DNA from: HGM04593 sp045636545
Lineage (GTDB): Bacteria > Bacteroidota > Bacteroidia > Bacteroidales > Bacteroidaceae
Assembly (NCBI GenBank): GCA_045636545.1
Contig: JAZTXR010000046.1
Coordinates: 1-64,000, forward strand
Length of the DNA stretch: 64,000 bases
Reading direction: 5' to 3'
This document shows, one piece after another, positions 9,508 to 18,739 of this stretch. Below the pieces are notes generated by a model that did no database searches, was not told the DNA's origin, and saw only the letters and a list, made by a program, of their open reading frames with translations. How positions within the stretch are numbered: the stretch's first letter is position 1; every line of letters begins with the position of its first letter. The translations under genes were made by a program, and so were the position numbers.

Positions 9508-9622
9508 ACTTTTTTATCAAAAATATTGTTTATTTGCTTGTTTTATAGTTTTTTTGCAAATGAATAAACAACAGGAAAGCATTTGACACGGAGCGCTTTC
9601 CCATCCAATAACCTAAATTTAA

Positions 9623-10276
9623 ATGAATATGAAAAAGTTTTTGACACTTCTCCTTGTTGCCATTGCAACAACCACTGCTACAGCACAGTTCAACTTTGGT
9701 CTGAAAGCCGGAGTGAATCTTGCTGAAAAGCCAACACTGAACATTGAGGAACTCAAGAGCAATCTGAAAGGAAATGCCGGATGGTTCGTCGGACCCACCG
9801 CAAAATTCGTAATTCCGGTCATTGGTCTGGGACTTGAGGCGAATGCCCTCTACTCACAGGCAAACGTTGACATAGATGGACAGAACATTCTCACACAGAG
9901 CATTGAAATCCCTGTATACCTGCGTTATGAGATAACAATTCCGGCGGTGAACAAATTCATTGAACCATTCATTGCTGTCGGTCCACAGTTCGGATGGAAC
10001 ATTGGCAACAAGACCATAACACTTGATAACATTGAGGACGTGGCAGGCGAGCTCATAAAAAGAGAGTACAAGATGAAGGATAGCAATGTAAGCCTTAACT
10101 TGGGACTCGGTTTCATATTCTTTGACCACCTGCAGATACACGGCAACTATAATCTGGCATTGAAAAACACCGCAGACATAAAGTCAATACGCGACTTGGC
10201 CGATCAGGTCACCTCTGAAATGAAGTCTGAAGTAAAGACCAACGTATGGCAGATATCATTGGCATACATTTTCTGA
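9623..10276 (+). CDS. outer-membrane beta-barrel protein (PorT-like family)
   Basis: The protein has 217 residues, a signal peptide MNMKKFLTLLLVAIATTTATA and a mature N-terminus QFNFGLKAGVNLAE, a strong PF13568-type opening. It ends WQISLAYIF, with a terminal Phe suited to BAM-dependent insertion. An in-frame ATG at 9629 is an equally possible start. In the 115-bp gap after gldN, GGAAAGC (9574-9580) and GCTTTCC (9595-9601) can pair, but no convincing promoter pair was found. A T9SS role is possible by position only. The family includes PorT but also many unrelated barrels. Confidence 0.75.
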   Translation: MNMKKFLTLLLVAIATTTATAQFNFGLKAGVNLAEKPTLNIEELKSNLKGNAGWFVGPTAKFVIPVIGLGLEANALYSQANVDIDGQNILTQSIEIPVYLRYEITIPAVNKFIEPFIAVGPQFGWNIGNKTITLDNIEDVAGELIKREYKMKDSNVSLNLGLGFIFFDHLQIHGNYNLALKNTADIKSIRDLADQVTSEMKSEVKTNVWQISLAYIF

Positions 10277-10298
10277 TAAATGATTATACAGGAATGGC

Positions 10299-10330
10299 AA
10301 GCCGGCAAATGCCGGCTTGTATTTTATTAT
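10299..10330 (+). terminator. hairpin between barrel gene and mscS
   Basis: AAGCCGGCA at 10299-10307, a 2-nt loop, and TGCCGGCTT at 10310-10318 form a 9-bp perfect stem. It is followed by a T-rich stretch, GTATTTTATT. Confidence 0.75.
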
Positions 10331-10335
10331 AGGAT

Positions 10336-11523
10336 ATGAAAGAAGCATTTATACCATTACTTGACAGAATTGGCGTCGGGACCAATAATATCGGTGTGAT
10401 ACATTGGATTGCGATTGTTTCGTGCATCATACTGCTCTTCTACGCCGGCTGCTTCATCTGCCAGAAGATTGTCATTCCAATTAGCAGCAGAATTACAAGA
10501 AAGACACAAGCCAAGTGGGATGACATCATTTTCAATGCCACAACGCTGAAGAACATCTGCAACCTTGTCATGGGTATCGCATTGACGGCAGCGCTTCCTA
10601 TGCTTACATACGAGGGGACCATGCTGTACAATATGGCAGCCAAGGTTTGCCACATATACATCATTGTAATATTTGTCAAGCTGTGTTGCGGTGTGCTGAC
10701 ATCGCTGTATAAAATCTCCAGTCAGGCCAAGAAAACAAAGAACCATACCATACAGGGTGTGTTCCAGATGCTCAAGATTGTGATAATATGCATTGGAGCA
10801 ATATACATAACAAGCATTGTCATAGACAAGGATCCTACCAAACTGCTTGCAGGACTTGGAGCCTCGGCCGCCGTGCTGATGCTGGTATTCAAGGACAGTA
10901 TTATGGGACTTGTTGCAGGCGTACAACTGTCGGCCAACGACATGCTCCGTCCCGGTGACTGGATTACGATGGAGAAATATGGTGCGGACGGAATGGTGCA
11001 GGATGTATCGCTCACAACTGTCAAGGTACAGAACTGGGACAAGACCATCACCACAGTGCCGCCATACGCATTGGTGAGCGAGTCGTTCCAGAACTGGAGA
11101 GGGATGTTCGACAGTGGAGGCCGACGTATAAAGCGCTCTATCTTCATTGATATGAATTCTGTCGCTTTCTGTACAGCAGAACTGGCAAAGACACTTGCAG
11201 AGAAAGGCCTGATTGAAGGCACGGAAGAGAGGACTGTCAACCTCACCGTCTTCAGGGAGTGGCTTGAGAGGTGGCTGAAGAAACACCCTAAAGTGAACAA
11301 AGGGATGATTACCATGGTACGCCAGCTGCAACCGACAGCACAAGGATTGCCTTTGGAACTCTATTTCTTCTTTGACGGCACTGCGTGGGTCGATTATGAG
11401 CATCTGCAAGCGGAAGTGTTTGAATACATACTTGCAACACTGCCCGAGTTCGGTCTAAAGGTATTCCAAAGTCCTACAGGCAATGACATAAAGCTGTTTA
11501 CCGGCAGCGAAGAGCCTCAATAA
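10336..11523 (+). CDS. mechanosensitive ion channel, MscS family (YbdG-like)
   Basis: This 395-residue inner-membrane protein has several N-terminal TM helices (about 20-40, 75-95, 100-125, 140-165) and the MscS pore region LLAGLGASAAVLMLVFKDSIMGLVAG at about 175-200. The beta domain follows (DWITMEKYGADGMVQDV). The stretch SFQNWRGMFDSGGRRIKRSIFID is characteristic of the YbdG/MscM subgroup rather than small MscS. It is expected to open under membrane tension during osmotic downshift. It ends 5 bp before a bidirectional hairpin shared with the convergent lipoprotein gene. Confidence 0.9.
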   Translation: MKEAFIPLLDRIGVGTNNIGVIHWIAIVSCIILLFYAGCFICQKIVIPISSRITRKTQAKWDDIIFNATTLKNICNLVMGIALTAALPMLTYEGTMLYNMAAKVCHIYIIVIFVKLCCGVLTSLYKISSQAKKTKNHTIQGVFQMLKIVIICIGAIYITSIVIDKDPTKLLAGLGASAAVLMLVFKDSIMGLVAGVQLSANDMLRPGDWITMEKYGADGMVQDVSLTTVKVQNWDKTITTVPPYALVSESFQNWRGMFDSGGRRIKRSIFIDMNSVAFCTAELAKTLAEKGLIEGTEERTVNLTVFREWLERWLKKHPKVNKGMITMVRQLQPTAQGLPLELYFFFDGTAWVDYEHLQAEVFEYILATLPEFGLKVFQSPTGNDIKLFTGSEEPQ

Positions 11524-11528
11524 GTAAA

Positions 11529-11556
11529 AAATAGCGGATACACCGCTATTTTTTTG
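11529..11556. terminator. bidirectional terminator at convergent junction
   Basis: AAATAGCGG (11529-11537), loop ATACA, CCGCTATTT (11543-11551). T-runs lie on both sides when each strand is read outward, so it can serve both genes. The stop codon of the minus-strand gene (11546-11548) lies inside the right arm. Confidence 0.85.
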
Positions 11557-11857
11557 TCTTGTATGAAGTTGTGTAGAACTCAATCTCCTTCTCCTTTACT
11601 GCCTGCTCAAATTTCTCCTTTGCAGCAACCACGGCACGCGAACTGCCCGTTTTGGCATCCTTGCCATAGTCTGCAAGTCCAAGATGCAGGGTGTATGAAA
11701 TCTCTACCAGTTCCTCTGAACTTGCAGCAGACAACACCTTCTCTGTTGCCACATCATATGCATCGGCAATGGACGAAGCCCCGCGTGTACCATCACAGGC
11801 CTGCAATAACGACACGGCAAAGAACATAAGGAACATCAATATTACTTTATACCTCAT
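11546..11857 (-). CDS. small lipoprotein, unknown function
   Basis: From ATG 11857 the protein is 103 residues with a lipoprotein signal: MRYKVILMFLMF...SLLQAC, lipobox LQAC, Cys about 21. The mature part is helical, with ASSEELVEIS in the middle and a charged AAKEKFEQAVKEKE helix near the end, then a basic tail. The family is not recognised. It shares layout and several residues with the small exported protein at 45811-46182 (a small residue-S-x-EEL helix, then K-A/E-K-E-K-(F/Y)-E-x), which suggests paralogy. A longer TTG start at 11893 is rejected because it leaves almost no room for the promoter at 11881-11888. Confidence 0.65.
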   Translation of the reverse strand: MRYKVILMFLMFFAVSLLQACDGTRGASSIADAYDVATEKVLSAASSEELVEISYTLHLGLADYGKDAKTGSSRAVVAAKEKFEQAVKEKEIEFYTTSYKTKK

Positions 11858-11880
11858 AGCTCCAAGAAAAAAGTTTTGTG

Positions 11881-11911
11881 CAAAAATAGACAAATTACCC
11901 GTTCAAAACAA
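11881..11911 (-). promoter_or_regulatory. promoter of the small lipoprotein gene
   Basis: On the minus strand TATTTTTG (complement of 11881-11888) is a good -7 box. A TTG (complement of 11909-11911) lies 20 bp upstream. The ATG at 11857 lies 23 nt downstream of the box. Confidence 0.6.
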
Positions 11912-11946
11912 TGCTACGAAAAAAGTAAATGCAACAGCACTTGAAT

Positions 11947-11977
11947 TTTGCCGTTTGAGAGGTTTTTAATAACTTCG
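11947..11977 (+). promoter_or_regulatory. promoter of priA
   Basis: TTTG ends at 11950 and TAACTTCG spans 11970-11977, with 19 bp between. TTCG in place of TTTG is one mismatch. Only 8 nt separate the box from the priA ATG, so the transcript may be nearly leaderless. Confidence 0.6.
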
Positions 11978-11985
11978 CATCTGCT

Positions 11986-14232
11986 ATGGGTAAATTTGCC
12001 GATGTCATATTGCCGTTGCCACTGCCCGGAACATTCACGTACAGCATTCCGCAGGAGCTTGAGGAGAGGGTTCTCCCGGGTTGCCGTGTGACCGTCCCTC
12101 TTGGTAACAAGAAGAACTACATCGCATTGGTATCGGCCGTTCACGGCAACAACCCCGACGGATACACCGTAAAACCCGTCAAGGAGGTGCTTGACGGGAC
12201 ACCCATCGTGCTCGACAGCCAGGTAAAGCTTTGGGGATGGATTTCAAAATATTACCTTTGTTCGTTAGGTGACATATACAAAGCTGCTATCCCGCAGGGG
12301 CTGAAAGGCGAATTCAAACCACGCACCGAGCAGAGAGTGAGGTTGACTGCAGAGTACCGTAATGAGAAATGGCTGAACCTGCTGATGCAGTCACTGAACC
12401 GTGCACCCAGACAAAAGAGATTGCTGATGACCTATATTCAGCAGTCCGAGCCTTTCAGCGGATACCCCAAAGAGATTTCCAGGCACAGGTTGCTGGAACT
12501 TGCCGAAGTGCAGCCGCCCATATACAAGCAACTGCAGGACAAAGGTGTGTTTGAGACATACGAGGTTGAAATTGGGCGCCTTGACCGCAACGAAACTGCC
12601 TGCCAACCGGTGAACACCTTGAACCCGGCACAGCAGAAAGCATTCGATGAAATCAAGGAAACCTTTACACAAAAGAGCGTGACACTATTGCACGGCGTTA
12701 CATCGGCCGGCAAGACAGAGGTCTACATACACCTCATAGCCGAGGCCATAAAACGTGGTGAGCAGGTGCTGTATATGTTACCCGAGATTGCACTCACAAA
12801 GCAGATAGTGGAGAGGTTGCGCCGCGTGTTCGGCAACCGCATCGGCCTATACCACTCAAAATTTACCGATGCCGAGAGGGTCGAGATATGGAAAAAGCAA
12901 CTTGGCGACGAGCCATACGACATTCTTCTTGGTGTCCGTTCATCGGTTTTTCTCCCATTCAAGAACTTGGGACTGGTGATTGTTGACGAAGAACACGAGA
13001 ACAGCTACAAGCAGCAGGAACCCGCACCGCGTTACAACGCACGCAATGCAGCCATAGTACTTGCATCATATTTTGGAGCAAAGACTCTGCTCGGCACGGC
13101 AACACCCTCCATTGAAAGCTATTATAATGCCACAACAGGCAAATATGCCCTTGTAAGCCTCACTACAAGACACCGTGCGGTGCGGCTGCCGCACATTGAG
13201 GTGGTTGACATGCAGGAGTACAGCCGCAAGAAGTTGACTGTAGGCCCTTTTGCCGACCCGCTGGTTGAGGCCATGAGCCGCGCTCTGAAGGAGAAGAAGC
13301 AGATTATCCTGTTCCAGAACCGCCGCGGCTACTCCCCGCAGATAGAGTGCCGCACATGCGGATGGGTACCGCATTGCAAACACTGCGACGTAAGCCTTGC
13401 CCTGCACAAGAACGCGAACAAGCTTGTGTGCCATTACTGTGGCTACACAATTCCAGCCCCCGTGCATTGCCCCAACTGCGAGGGGCGCAGTTTTACCACA
13501 TTGGGCTATGGAACGGAGAAGATTGAGGACGACCTGCAGAATCTGTTCCCCCAGGCACGTATAGAGCGTATGGATCTTGACACCACACGCACACGTACGG
13601 CATATGAAAGGATTATCAGCGATTTTCAGGAGGGAAAGACCGATATTCTCATTGGCACACAGATGGTTTCAAAGGGACTTGACTTTGACAATGTGGATGT
13701 CGTGGGCATTGTCAATGCCGACACGCTGCTCAACTACCCCGACTTCAGAGCCACGGAACGCGCTTTCCAGCTGATGTCGCAGGTCGCGGGACGGGCAGGC
13801 CGCAAGAACGGACAGGGCAACGTGTTCTTGCAGACAAAGATGACAGATGCCCCGGTGATACCGCAGATTGTAGGCAATGACTACACAGCATTCTACAACC
13901 AGCAGCTACAGGAGCGTATGCTGTTCCATTATCCTCCTTTTTACCGGCTCGTCTACATCTACATGAAGCACCGTGACGTGCGCGTGCTGGAGGAATTCTC
14001 GGAAATCATAGGCAAGCGTATGCGTGAAATTTTCGATGAACGCATACTCGGTCCCGACCTGCCGCCGGTGGCAAAGGTGAAACAGCTTTATATCAGGAAG
14101 ATTGTGCTGAAGGTTGAAAACAATCTTTCGCAATATAAGGTAAACGAGGTGTTGAAGAACATTCAGCAGGCATACTGCGAGCAACCACGCTACCGTTCCA
14201 TCGTGATGTACTATGACATTGACCCGCTTTGA
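11986..14232 (+). CDS. priA: primosomal protein N' (PriA helicase)
   Basis: PriA is the 3'-5' superfamily 2 DNA helicase that restarts stalled replication forks by loading DnaB. The N-terminus MGKFADVILPLPLPGTFTYS is the 3'-DNA-binding domain and fixes the start. Walker A GVTSAGKTE is near residue 236, and the DEEH box (VDEEHENSYKQQE) near 335. The zinc-binding insertion with CRTCGW, CKHC, CHYCG and CPNC lies at about 454-502. The helicase C-terminal motifs GTQMVSKGLDFDNV and QVAGRAGR follow. Length is 748 aa, normal for PriA. It is monocistronic in appearance, with its own promoter and a 160-bp gap after it. Confidence 0.95.
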   Translation: MGKFADVILPLPLPGTFTYSIPQELEERVLPGCRVTVPLGNKKNYIALVSAVHGNNPDGYTVKPVKEVLDGTPIVLDSQVKLWGWISKYYLCSLGDIYKAAIPQGLKGEFKPRTEQRVRLTAEYRNEKWLNLLMQSLNRAPRQKRLLMTYIQQSEPFSGYPKEISRHRLLELAEVQPPIYKQLQDKGVFETYEVEIGRLDRNETACQPVNTLNPAQQKAFDEIKETFTQKSVTLLHGVTSAGKTEVYIHLIAEAIKRGEQVLYMLPEIALTKQIVERLRRVFGNRIGLYHSKFTDAERVEIWKKQLGDEPYDILLGVRSSVFLPFKNLGLVIVDEEHENSYKQQEPAPRYNARNAAIVLASYFGAKTLLGTATPSIESYYNATTGKYALVSLTTRHRAVRLPHIEVVDMQEYSRKKLTVGPFADPLVEAMSRALKEKKQIILFQNRRGYSPQIECRTCGWVPHCKHCDVSLALHKNANKLVCHYCGYTIPAPVHCPNCEGRSFTTLGYGTEKIEDDLQNLFPQARIERMDLDTTRTRTAYERIISDFQEGKTDILIGTQMVSKGLDFDNVDVVGIVNADTLLNYPDFRATERAFQLMSQVAGRAGRKNGQGNVFLQTKMTDAPVIPQIVGNDYTAFYNQQLQERMLFHYPPFYRLVYIYMKHRDVRVLEEFSEIIGKRMREIFDERILGPDLPPVAKVKQLYIRKIVLKVENNLSQYKVNEVLKNIQQAYCEQPRYRSIVMYYDIDPL

Positions 14233-14299
14233 TAGAGATGCGGCACGCTACTTCTTATTTTAATAAATCTTAACTCAGCTCCAAATTGTGAGGTAATAT

Positions 14300-14330
14300 T
14301 TTGCCCTCTGCCATTTATTAGGTAAATTTG
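14300..14330 (+). promoter_or_regulatory. promoter of the DUF2723 gene
   Basis: TTTG (14300-14303) and TAAATTTG (14323-14330) are spaced by 19 bp, an excellent match. A TTG at 14328 that would lengthen the downstream ORF overlaps the box, so ATG 14394 is the start (63-nt leader). Confidence 0.8.
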
Positions 14331-14393
14331 CACAATTTATGGGCAAAGAATGCCCTTATATTCCAATGGGATAACAAAAAATCAAATAATATA

Positions 14394-17300
14394 ATGAAAC
14401 AGTTCAAAATCTGGAACAATGCCCTGGGATGGTTCACATTCCTTGTTGCAGCATTGACCTACTGCCTGACAGTGGAGCCTACTGCCAGCTTCTGGGATTG
14501 CCCCGAGTTTATTCTCTCGGGCAACAAACTCGAAATCGGTCACCCGCCCGGTGCACCATTCTTCATGCTCACGGCAAACTTCTTCTCTATGTTCGCCACA
14601 CCCGACAAGGTGGCATTCATGGTGAATATAATGTCGGCACTGCTGAGTGCTGCAGGTATCCTGTTCCTTTTCTGGAGCATCACACACCTTGCACGCAAAC
14701 TGCTTGTGAGTGACGGCGAAAAGATTACAACGGGCCGTATGATAACCATATTCGGTGCCGGCCTTGTCGGTGCATTGGCCTACACATGGAGCGACACATA
14801 CTGGTTCAGCGCCGTCGAAGGTGAGGTGTACGGCTACTCGTCACTATTCACCGCCGTGGTGTTCTGGCTCATCCTCAAATGGGAAGACAGTGCAGACTCA
14901 CCCCACAGCGACAGATGGCTGGTGCTGATAGCATATCTGGTGGGTCTCTCTATCGGTGTACACTTGCTCAACCTGCTCTGCATACCGGCAATCGTGCTTG
15001 TAATATACTACAAGAGATACCCCAACGCAAGCCTCAAGGGCTCATTGCTGGCACTTGTCGTGTCGGCAGCCATCGTAATGGTGGTGCTATACGGTATTGT
15101 GCCGGGCGTTGTAAAGGTTGGCGGATGGTTCGAACTGCTGTTCGTCAACGTGCTCGGTCTCTCATTCAACACAGGACTCTACACCTACATTCTGTTGCTT
15201 GCCGCGACACTCATTGCCGGTATATACTGCACAGAGAAAGGCAAGAGCCAGAAAGCCATTGCCGCAACCTTCACACTTGCCATTGCACTGCTTGGTATTC
15301 CGTTCTATGGAAAAAGCATAGGCGGAAGCATTGCCGTGGGTGCGATTGTACTGGCGGCGATATACTTCCTGTGTACAAGAGGCAGCGTGTCATACAAAGG
15401 CACACAGATTACACGCAAGTACCTGGTAAGCCGCAGGGTTTTCAACACATCTTTCCTTAGCCTGCTGCTCATTATGATAGGCTACTCTTCGTATGCCCTT
15501 ATTGTGATACGTTCATCGGCCAACACTCCGATGGACCAGAACTCGCCCGAGGATATCTTCACCCTGGGCTCATACCTGAACCGTGAACAGTACGGCTCGC
15601 GCCCGCTCTTCTATGGCGAGTGCTTCGATGCCGAGGTTGACAGGGACAGGAACGGCGAGGCCTTGTCGGTAAAGACCAGTCCCATATATATGCGCGTGGA
15701 GAAGAAAAACGTATCGGACCCTGATGAGTACGAGATAATCGACTACAATAAGGAGTACCGCTTCGTGCAGAACATGCTGTTCCCAAGAATGTACAGCAGC
15801 GACCACGCCGGGGAATACGAAAGATGGATTGGCAAGAAAATAAAGAACACACGCCGTGCCAAGTTTCCCGAAATGAGAAAACAGCAGCATAAGTCGCTTG
15901 ATGTCAAGGTACCCACACAGTTTGACAATATAAGCTTCTTCATAAACTATCAGGTGAACCACATGTACTGGCGTTATTTCCTGTGGAATTTTGCAGGCCG
16001 CCAGAATGACATACAGAACAACTATGGTGAGAAAGAGTATGGCAACTGGATAACCGGCATCCCCTTTGTCGACAACCTGCGCCTGGGTGACCAGAGCAAG
16101 TTGCCCGAGTCAATCAGGGAGAACAAGGGACACAATGTATTCTTTGCCCTGCCGCTCATACTTGGCATCATCGGCCTGGCCTGGCAGTTGCGCAACGGCA
16201 AGCGAGGCAAACAGCAGTTCTGGGTGGTATTCATGCTGTTCTTCATGACTGGACTTGCCATTGTGCTCTATCTTAACCAGACACCGATGCAGCCCCGTGA
16301 ACGTGACTATGCATACGCAGGCTCGTTCTACGCTTTTGCAATATGGATTGGCTTGGGTGTGGCCGGCATTGTCGACCTAATCCAAAGATACACAAGGAAG
16401 GAGAGCGCGCTCACAAACGGCATTGTCGCAGCGGCCTGCATCCTTGTTCCCGTGCAGATGGTTTCACAGACATGGGATGACCATGACCGCAGCGGACGTT
16501 ATGCCTGTCGCGATTTTGGACAGAACTATCTGAACACCTTGCCCGATGAGGGATGCCCAATCATCTTCACATGTGGTGACAATGACACATTCCCTCTCTG
16601 GTATAATCAGGAGGTGGAAGGAGAGCGTACCGATGCTCGAGTATGCAACCTCTCGTACCTGCAGACGGATTGGTATACCGACCAGATGAAGCGCCCTGCA
16701 TACGATTCGCCAAGCCTGCCCATCACATGGGACAGAATAAACTACGCCGGAAACACAAACATATATGTCTATGTGTTCCCGATGGAGGAGTTCATCATGC
16801 AGTACCGCAAGGCGTTCCCCGAGAAATTCGACAAGGCGTTCGGCAAAAATCCGTTCGAACTGAACAAGATTACCAAGCACTGGATTCTTGAGGCAAATGC
16901 CACAAAGAAATCTGAGGCACGCAAGGTGGTCGATGAAATCATAAGAATGTATGAGGCCGCAGTGAACGAAGGCCGCTCAAGGAGAGACTATATAGAGATA
17001 CCGAAGAGCATAATTCCTTGCGAAACGCTCTACATACCTATAGATTCGGCTGCCGTAATACGCTCGGGCATGGTGATTCCACAGGAGTACGAACACGATA
17101 TGCCCGAGTACATGACCATCGACATCAGCGACAAGGGGGCAATTTACCGTCACGAGTACATGCTGTTCGACATGATTGCAAATGCCAACTGGGAACGCCC
17201 GTTATACATGTCAATGACTGTTGGCGAAAGCAACTACCCCGCTGTGCTGAAGAAGTTTTTTGTACACGAGGGATTGGCATACCGCATAACACCGTTCGAT

Positions 17301-18119
17301 TGGAGCAAACTCGGATATGACACAGACAGCGGCGAACACCCTGTGGATATCGACCGCTTCTATGACAATGTAATCAACCGCTTCAAGTGGGGAGGCATAA
17401 AGGAGCACTGCAACTACTATGCCGACGAGACAATCAGAAGAATGATTGGCACCCACCGCAACCTCGTTGCACAGCTGGCAACCGAGATGCTCAACAGCGA
17501 GGAGGAGGATGCAAGAATCATATCGGTACTTGAGAAGGTGTACAACGAGCTCCCCGACGAGACTGTTGCTTACGATGCATTGAGGGACAACTCCATAGCC
17601 ATGGCAGATGTCTACAACATCATGTACCAGGTGCAGCGTGACTACAAGAGCGCGATAGAGCAGCCTGGCGAAGAGGCAAACCAGATTAGGGAGGCTGTCT
17701 TGCAGGAGCTGTTCCTGGGTGATGATACTCTGGCCATGCTCAAGCAGAGGCGTGACAGAATGGCGAACAGTATACTCAAGAATGAGCTTGAACATATAAT
17801 ATGGTACAATACGCTCAAGCCATACGAGATAAATGATGTTATGCTATACCACCGTGTCACACTCCTTGACCACGCTTGGGAACTGCTTGACAAGGGTGAA
17901 AGCAGCGACATTGCAAGAGAGGAGGTTGTCAACGGCCTGTGCGAGTGCTTCAACAGACAGGTGACAATACTTGACAGGATACGCAATAAACAGGATTCGG
18001 AGATGAAGAGAATGGTGATAGGTACCATATATCAGACACTCAACAATATGGAGTTGTCGGACAGCGAGATACGACAGATTGAAGCCGGGTTGAGAAGATT
18101 GATGAAACAAGATAAGTAA
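14394..18119 (+). CDS. large multispanning DUF2723 protein, TMEM260-like O-mannosyltransferase family
   Basis: This is a 1241-residue inner-membrane protein. The N-terminal half has about 11-13 hydrophobic helices, and a soluble region (about 420-540) and a long C-terminal domain (from about 690) follow. The first loop contains SFWDCPEFI (Asp35, Glu38) and then GHPPGAPFFML, the hallmark of DUF2723 (PF11028). DUF2723 is the domain of eukaryotic TMEM260, a GT-C type protein O-mannosyltransferase, so acidic residues in the first loop are likely catalytic. By family, the protein should transfer a sugar from a lipid carrier to periplasmic proteins, possibly in Bacteroidota general O-glycosylation. 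That role is inferred. The next gene, a deacetylase, begins 5 bp after the stop. Confidence 0.82.
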   Translation: MKQFKIWNNALGWFTFLVAALTYCLTVEPTASFWDCPEFILSGNKLEIGHPPGAPFFMLTANFFSMFATPDKVAFMVNIMSALLSAAGILFLFWSITHLARKLLVSDGEKITTGRMITIFGAGLVGALAYTWSDTYWFSAVEGEVYGYSSLFTAVVFWLILKWEDSADSPHSDRWLVLIAYLVGLSIGVHLLNLLCIPAIVLVIYYKRYPNASLKGSLLALVVSAAIVMVVLYGIVPGVVKVGGWFELLFVNVLGLSFNTGLYTYILLLAATLIAGIYCTEKGKSQKAIAATFTLAIALLGIPFYGKSIGGSIAVGAIVLAAIYFLCTRGSVSYKGTQITRKYLVSRRVFNTSFLSLLLIMIGYSSYALIVIRSSANTPMDQNSPEDIFTLGSYLNREQYGSRPLFYGECFDAEVDRDRNGEALSVKTSPIYMRVEKKNVSDPDEYEIIDYNKEYRFVQNMLFPRMYSSDHAGEYERWIGKKIKNTRRAKFPEMRKQQHKSLDVKVPTQFDNISFFINYQVNHMYWRYFLWNFAGRQNDIQNNYGEKEYGNWITGIPFVDNLRLGDQSKLPESIRENKGHNVFFALPLILGIIGLAWQLRNGKRGKQQFWVVFMLFFMTGLAIVLYLNQTPMQPRERDYAYAGSFYAFAIWIGLGVAGIVDLIQRYTRKESALTNGIVAAACILVPVQMVSQTWDDHDRSGRYACRDFGQNYLNTLPDEGCPIIFTCGDNDTFPLWYNQEVEGERTDARVCNLSYLQTDWYTDQMKRPAYDSPSLPITWDRINYAGNTNIYVYVFPMEEFIMQYRKAFPEKFDKAFGKNPFELNKITKHWILEANATKKSEARKVVDEIIRMYEAAVNEGRSRRDYIEIPKSIIPCETLYIPIDSAAVIRSGMVIPQEYEHDMPEYMTIDISDKGAIYRHEYMLFDMIANANWERPLYMSMTVGESNYPAVLKKFFVHEGLAYRITPFDWSKLGYDTDSGEHPVDIDRFYDNVINRFKWGGIKEHCNYYADETIRRMIGTHRNLVAQLATEMLNSEEEDARIISVLEKVYNELPDETVAYDALRDNSIAMADVYNIMYQVQRDYKSAIEQPGEEANQIREAVLQELFLGDDTLAMLKQRRDRMANSILKNELEHIIWYNTLKPYEINDVMLYHRVTLLDHAWELLDKGESSDIAREEVVNGLCECFNRQVTILDRIRNKQDSEMKRMVIGTIYQTLNNMELSDSEIRQIEAGLRRLMKQDK

Positions 18120-18124
18120 ACAGA

Positions 18125-18739
18125 ATGTTCATAGAGCAAGTCCCCAGTTTTGTACGCGCTCTTTTCCCAAAGGCGCTGTGGAGGATGGACCCTGATGAAA
18201 AGGCGGTTTATCTCACCTTTGATGACGGCCCTATACCCGTCGTCACTCCATGGGTCGTAGAGCTGCTTGGGAAATATGACATAAAGGCCACATTCTTCAT
18301 GGTTGGCGACAATGTGCGCAAGCACCCGCAAGAGTATCAGTTGGTCATAGACAACGGACACCGCGTGGGCAACCACACGTTCAACCACATGAAGGGGCTG
18401 TCGACAGGCACGATGGAGTATGTAGAGAATGTAGGCAAGGCTGATGCCCTGATACACAGTAACCTGTTCCGCCCACCGCACGGCCTGCTGCGCCGCAGCC
18501 AGTACAAAGAGCTGTTGGACAAGCACTACCGGTTTGTGATGTGGGACCTTGTGACACGCGACTACAGCAAGCGCCTTTGTGGTGAGGAGGTGCTTGCCAA
18601 TGTAAAAAAGTATGTTCGCAACGGCTCGATAATAACGTTCCATGACTCGTTGCGCTCCGAAAGCAACCTGCAATATGCCCTGCCGCGCGCAATAGAGTGG
18701 CTGTTGGAGCAAGGATACAGTTTCAAAGTCTTTGAATGA
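18125..18739 (+). CDS. polysaccharide deacetylase (NodB homology)
   Basis: A 204-residue carbohydrate esterase family 4 protein. All NodB motifs are visible: TFDDGP (motif 1, catalytic Asp and metal Asp), GNHTFNH (motif 2, two metal-binding His), RPPHG (motif 3), the WDLVTRDY region, and ITFHDS (motif 5, catalytic His). There is no signal peptide, so it is probably cytoplasmic or attached to the inner face of the membrane. Family members remove N- or O-acetyl groups from glycans such as peptidoglycan or polysaccharide precursors. It sits between the DUF2723 protein (5 bp) and queG (4-bp ATGA overlap), so all three are one transcript. Confidence 0.88.
   Translation: MFIEQVPSFVRALFPKALWRMDPDEKAVYLTFDDGPIPVVTPWVVELLGKYDIKATFFMVGDNVRKHPQEYQLVIDNGHRVGNHTFNHMKGLSTGTMEYVENVGKADALIHSNLFRPPHGLLRRSQYKELLDKHYRFVMWDLVTRDYSKRLCGEEVLANVKKYVRNGSIITFHDSLRSESNLQYALPRAIEWLLEQGYSFKVFE

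Noticed and set aside
14328..14393. Upstream TTG start that would lengthen the DUF2723 protein by 22 residues
   Set aside because: It overlaps the -7 box at 14323-14330, and the extra residues do not fit the family N-terminus.
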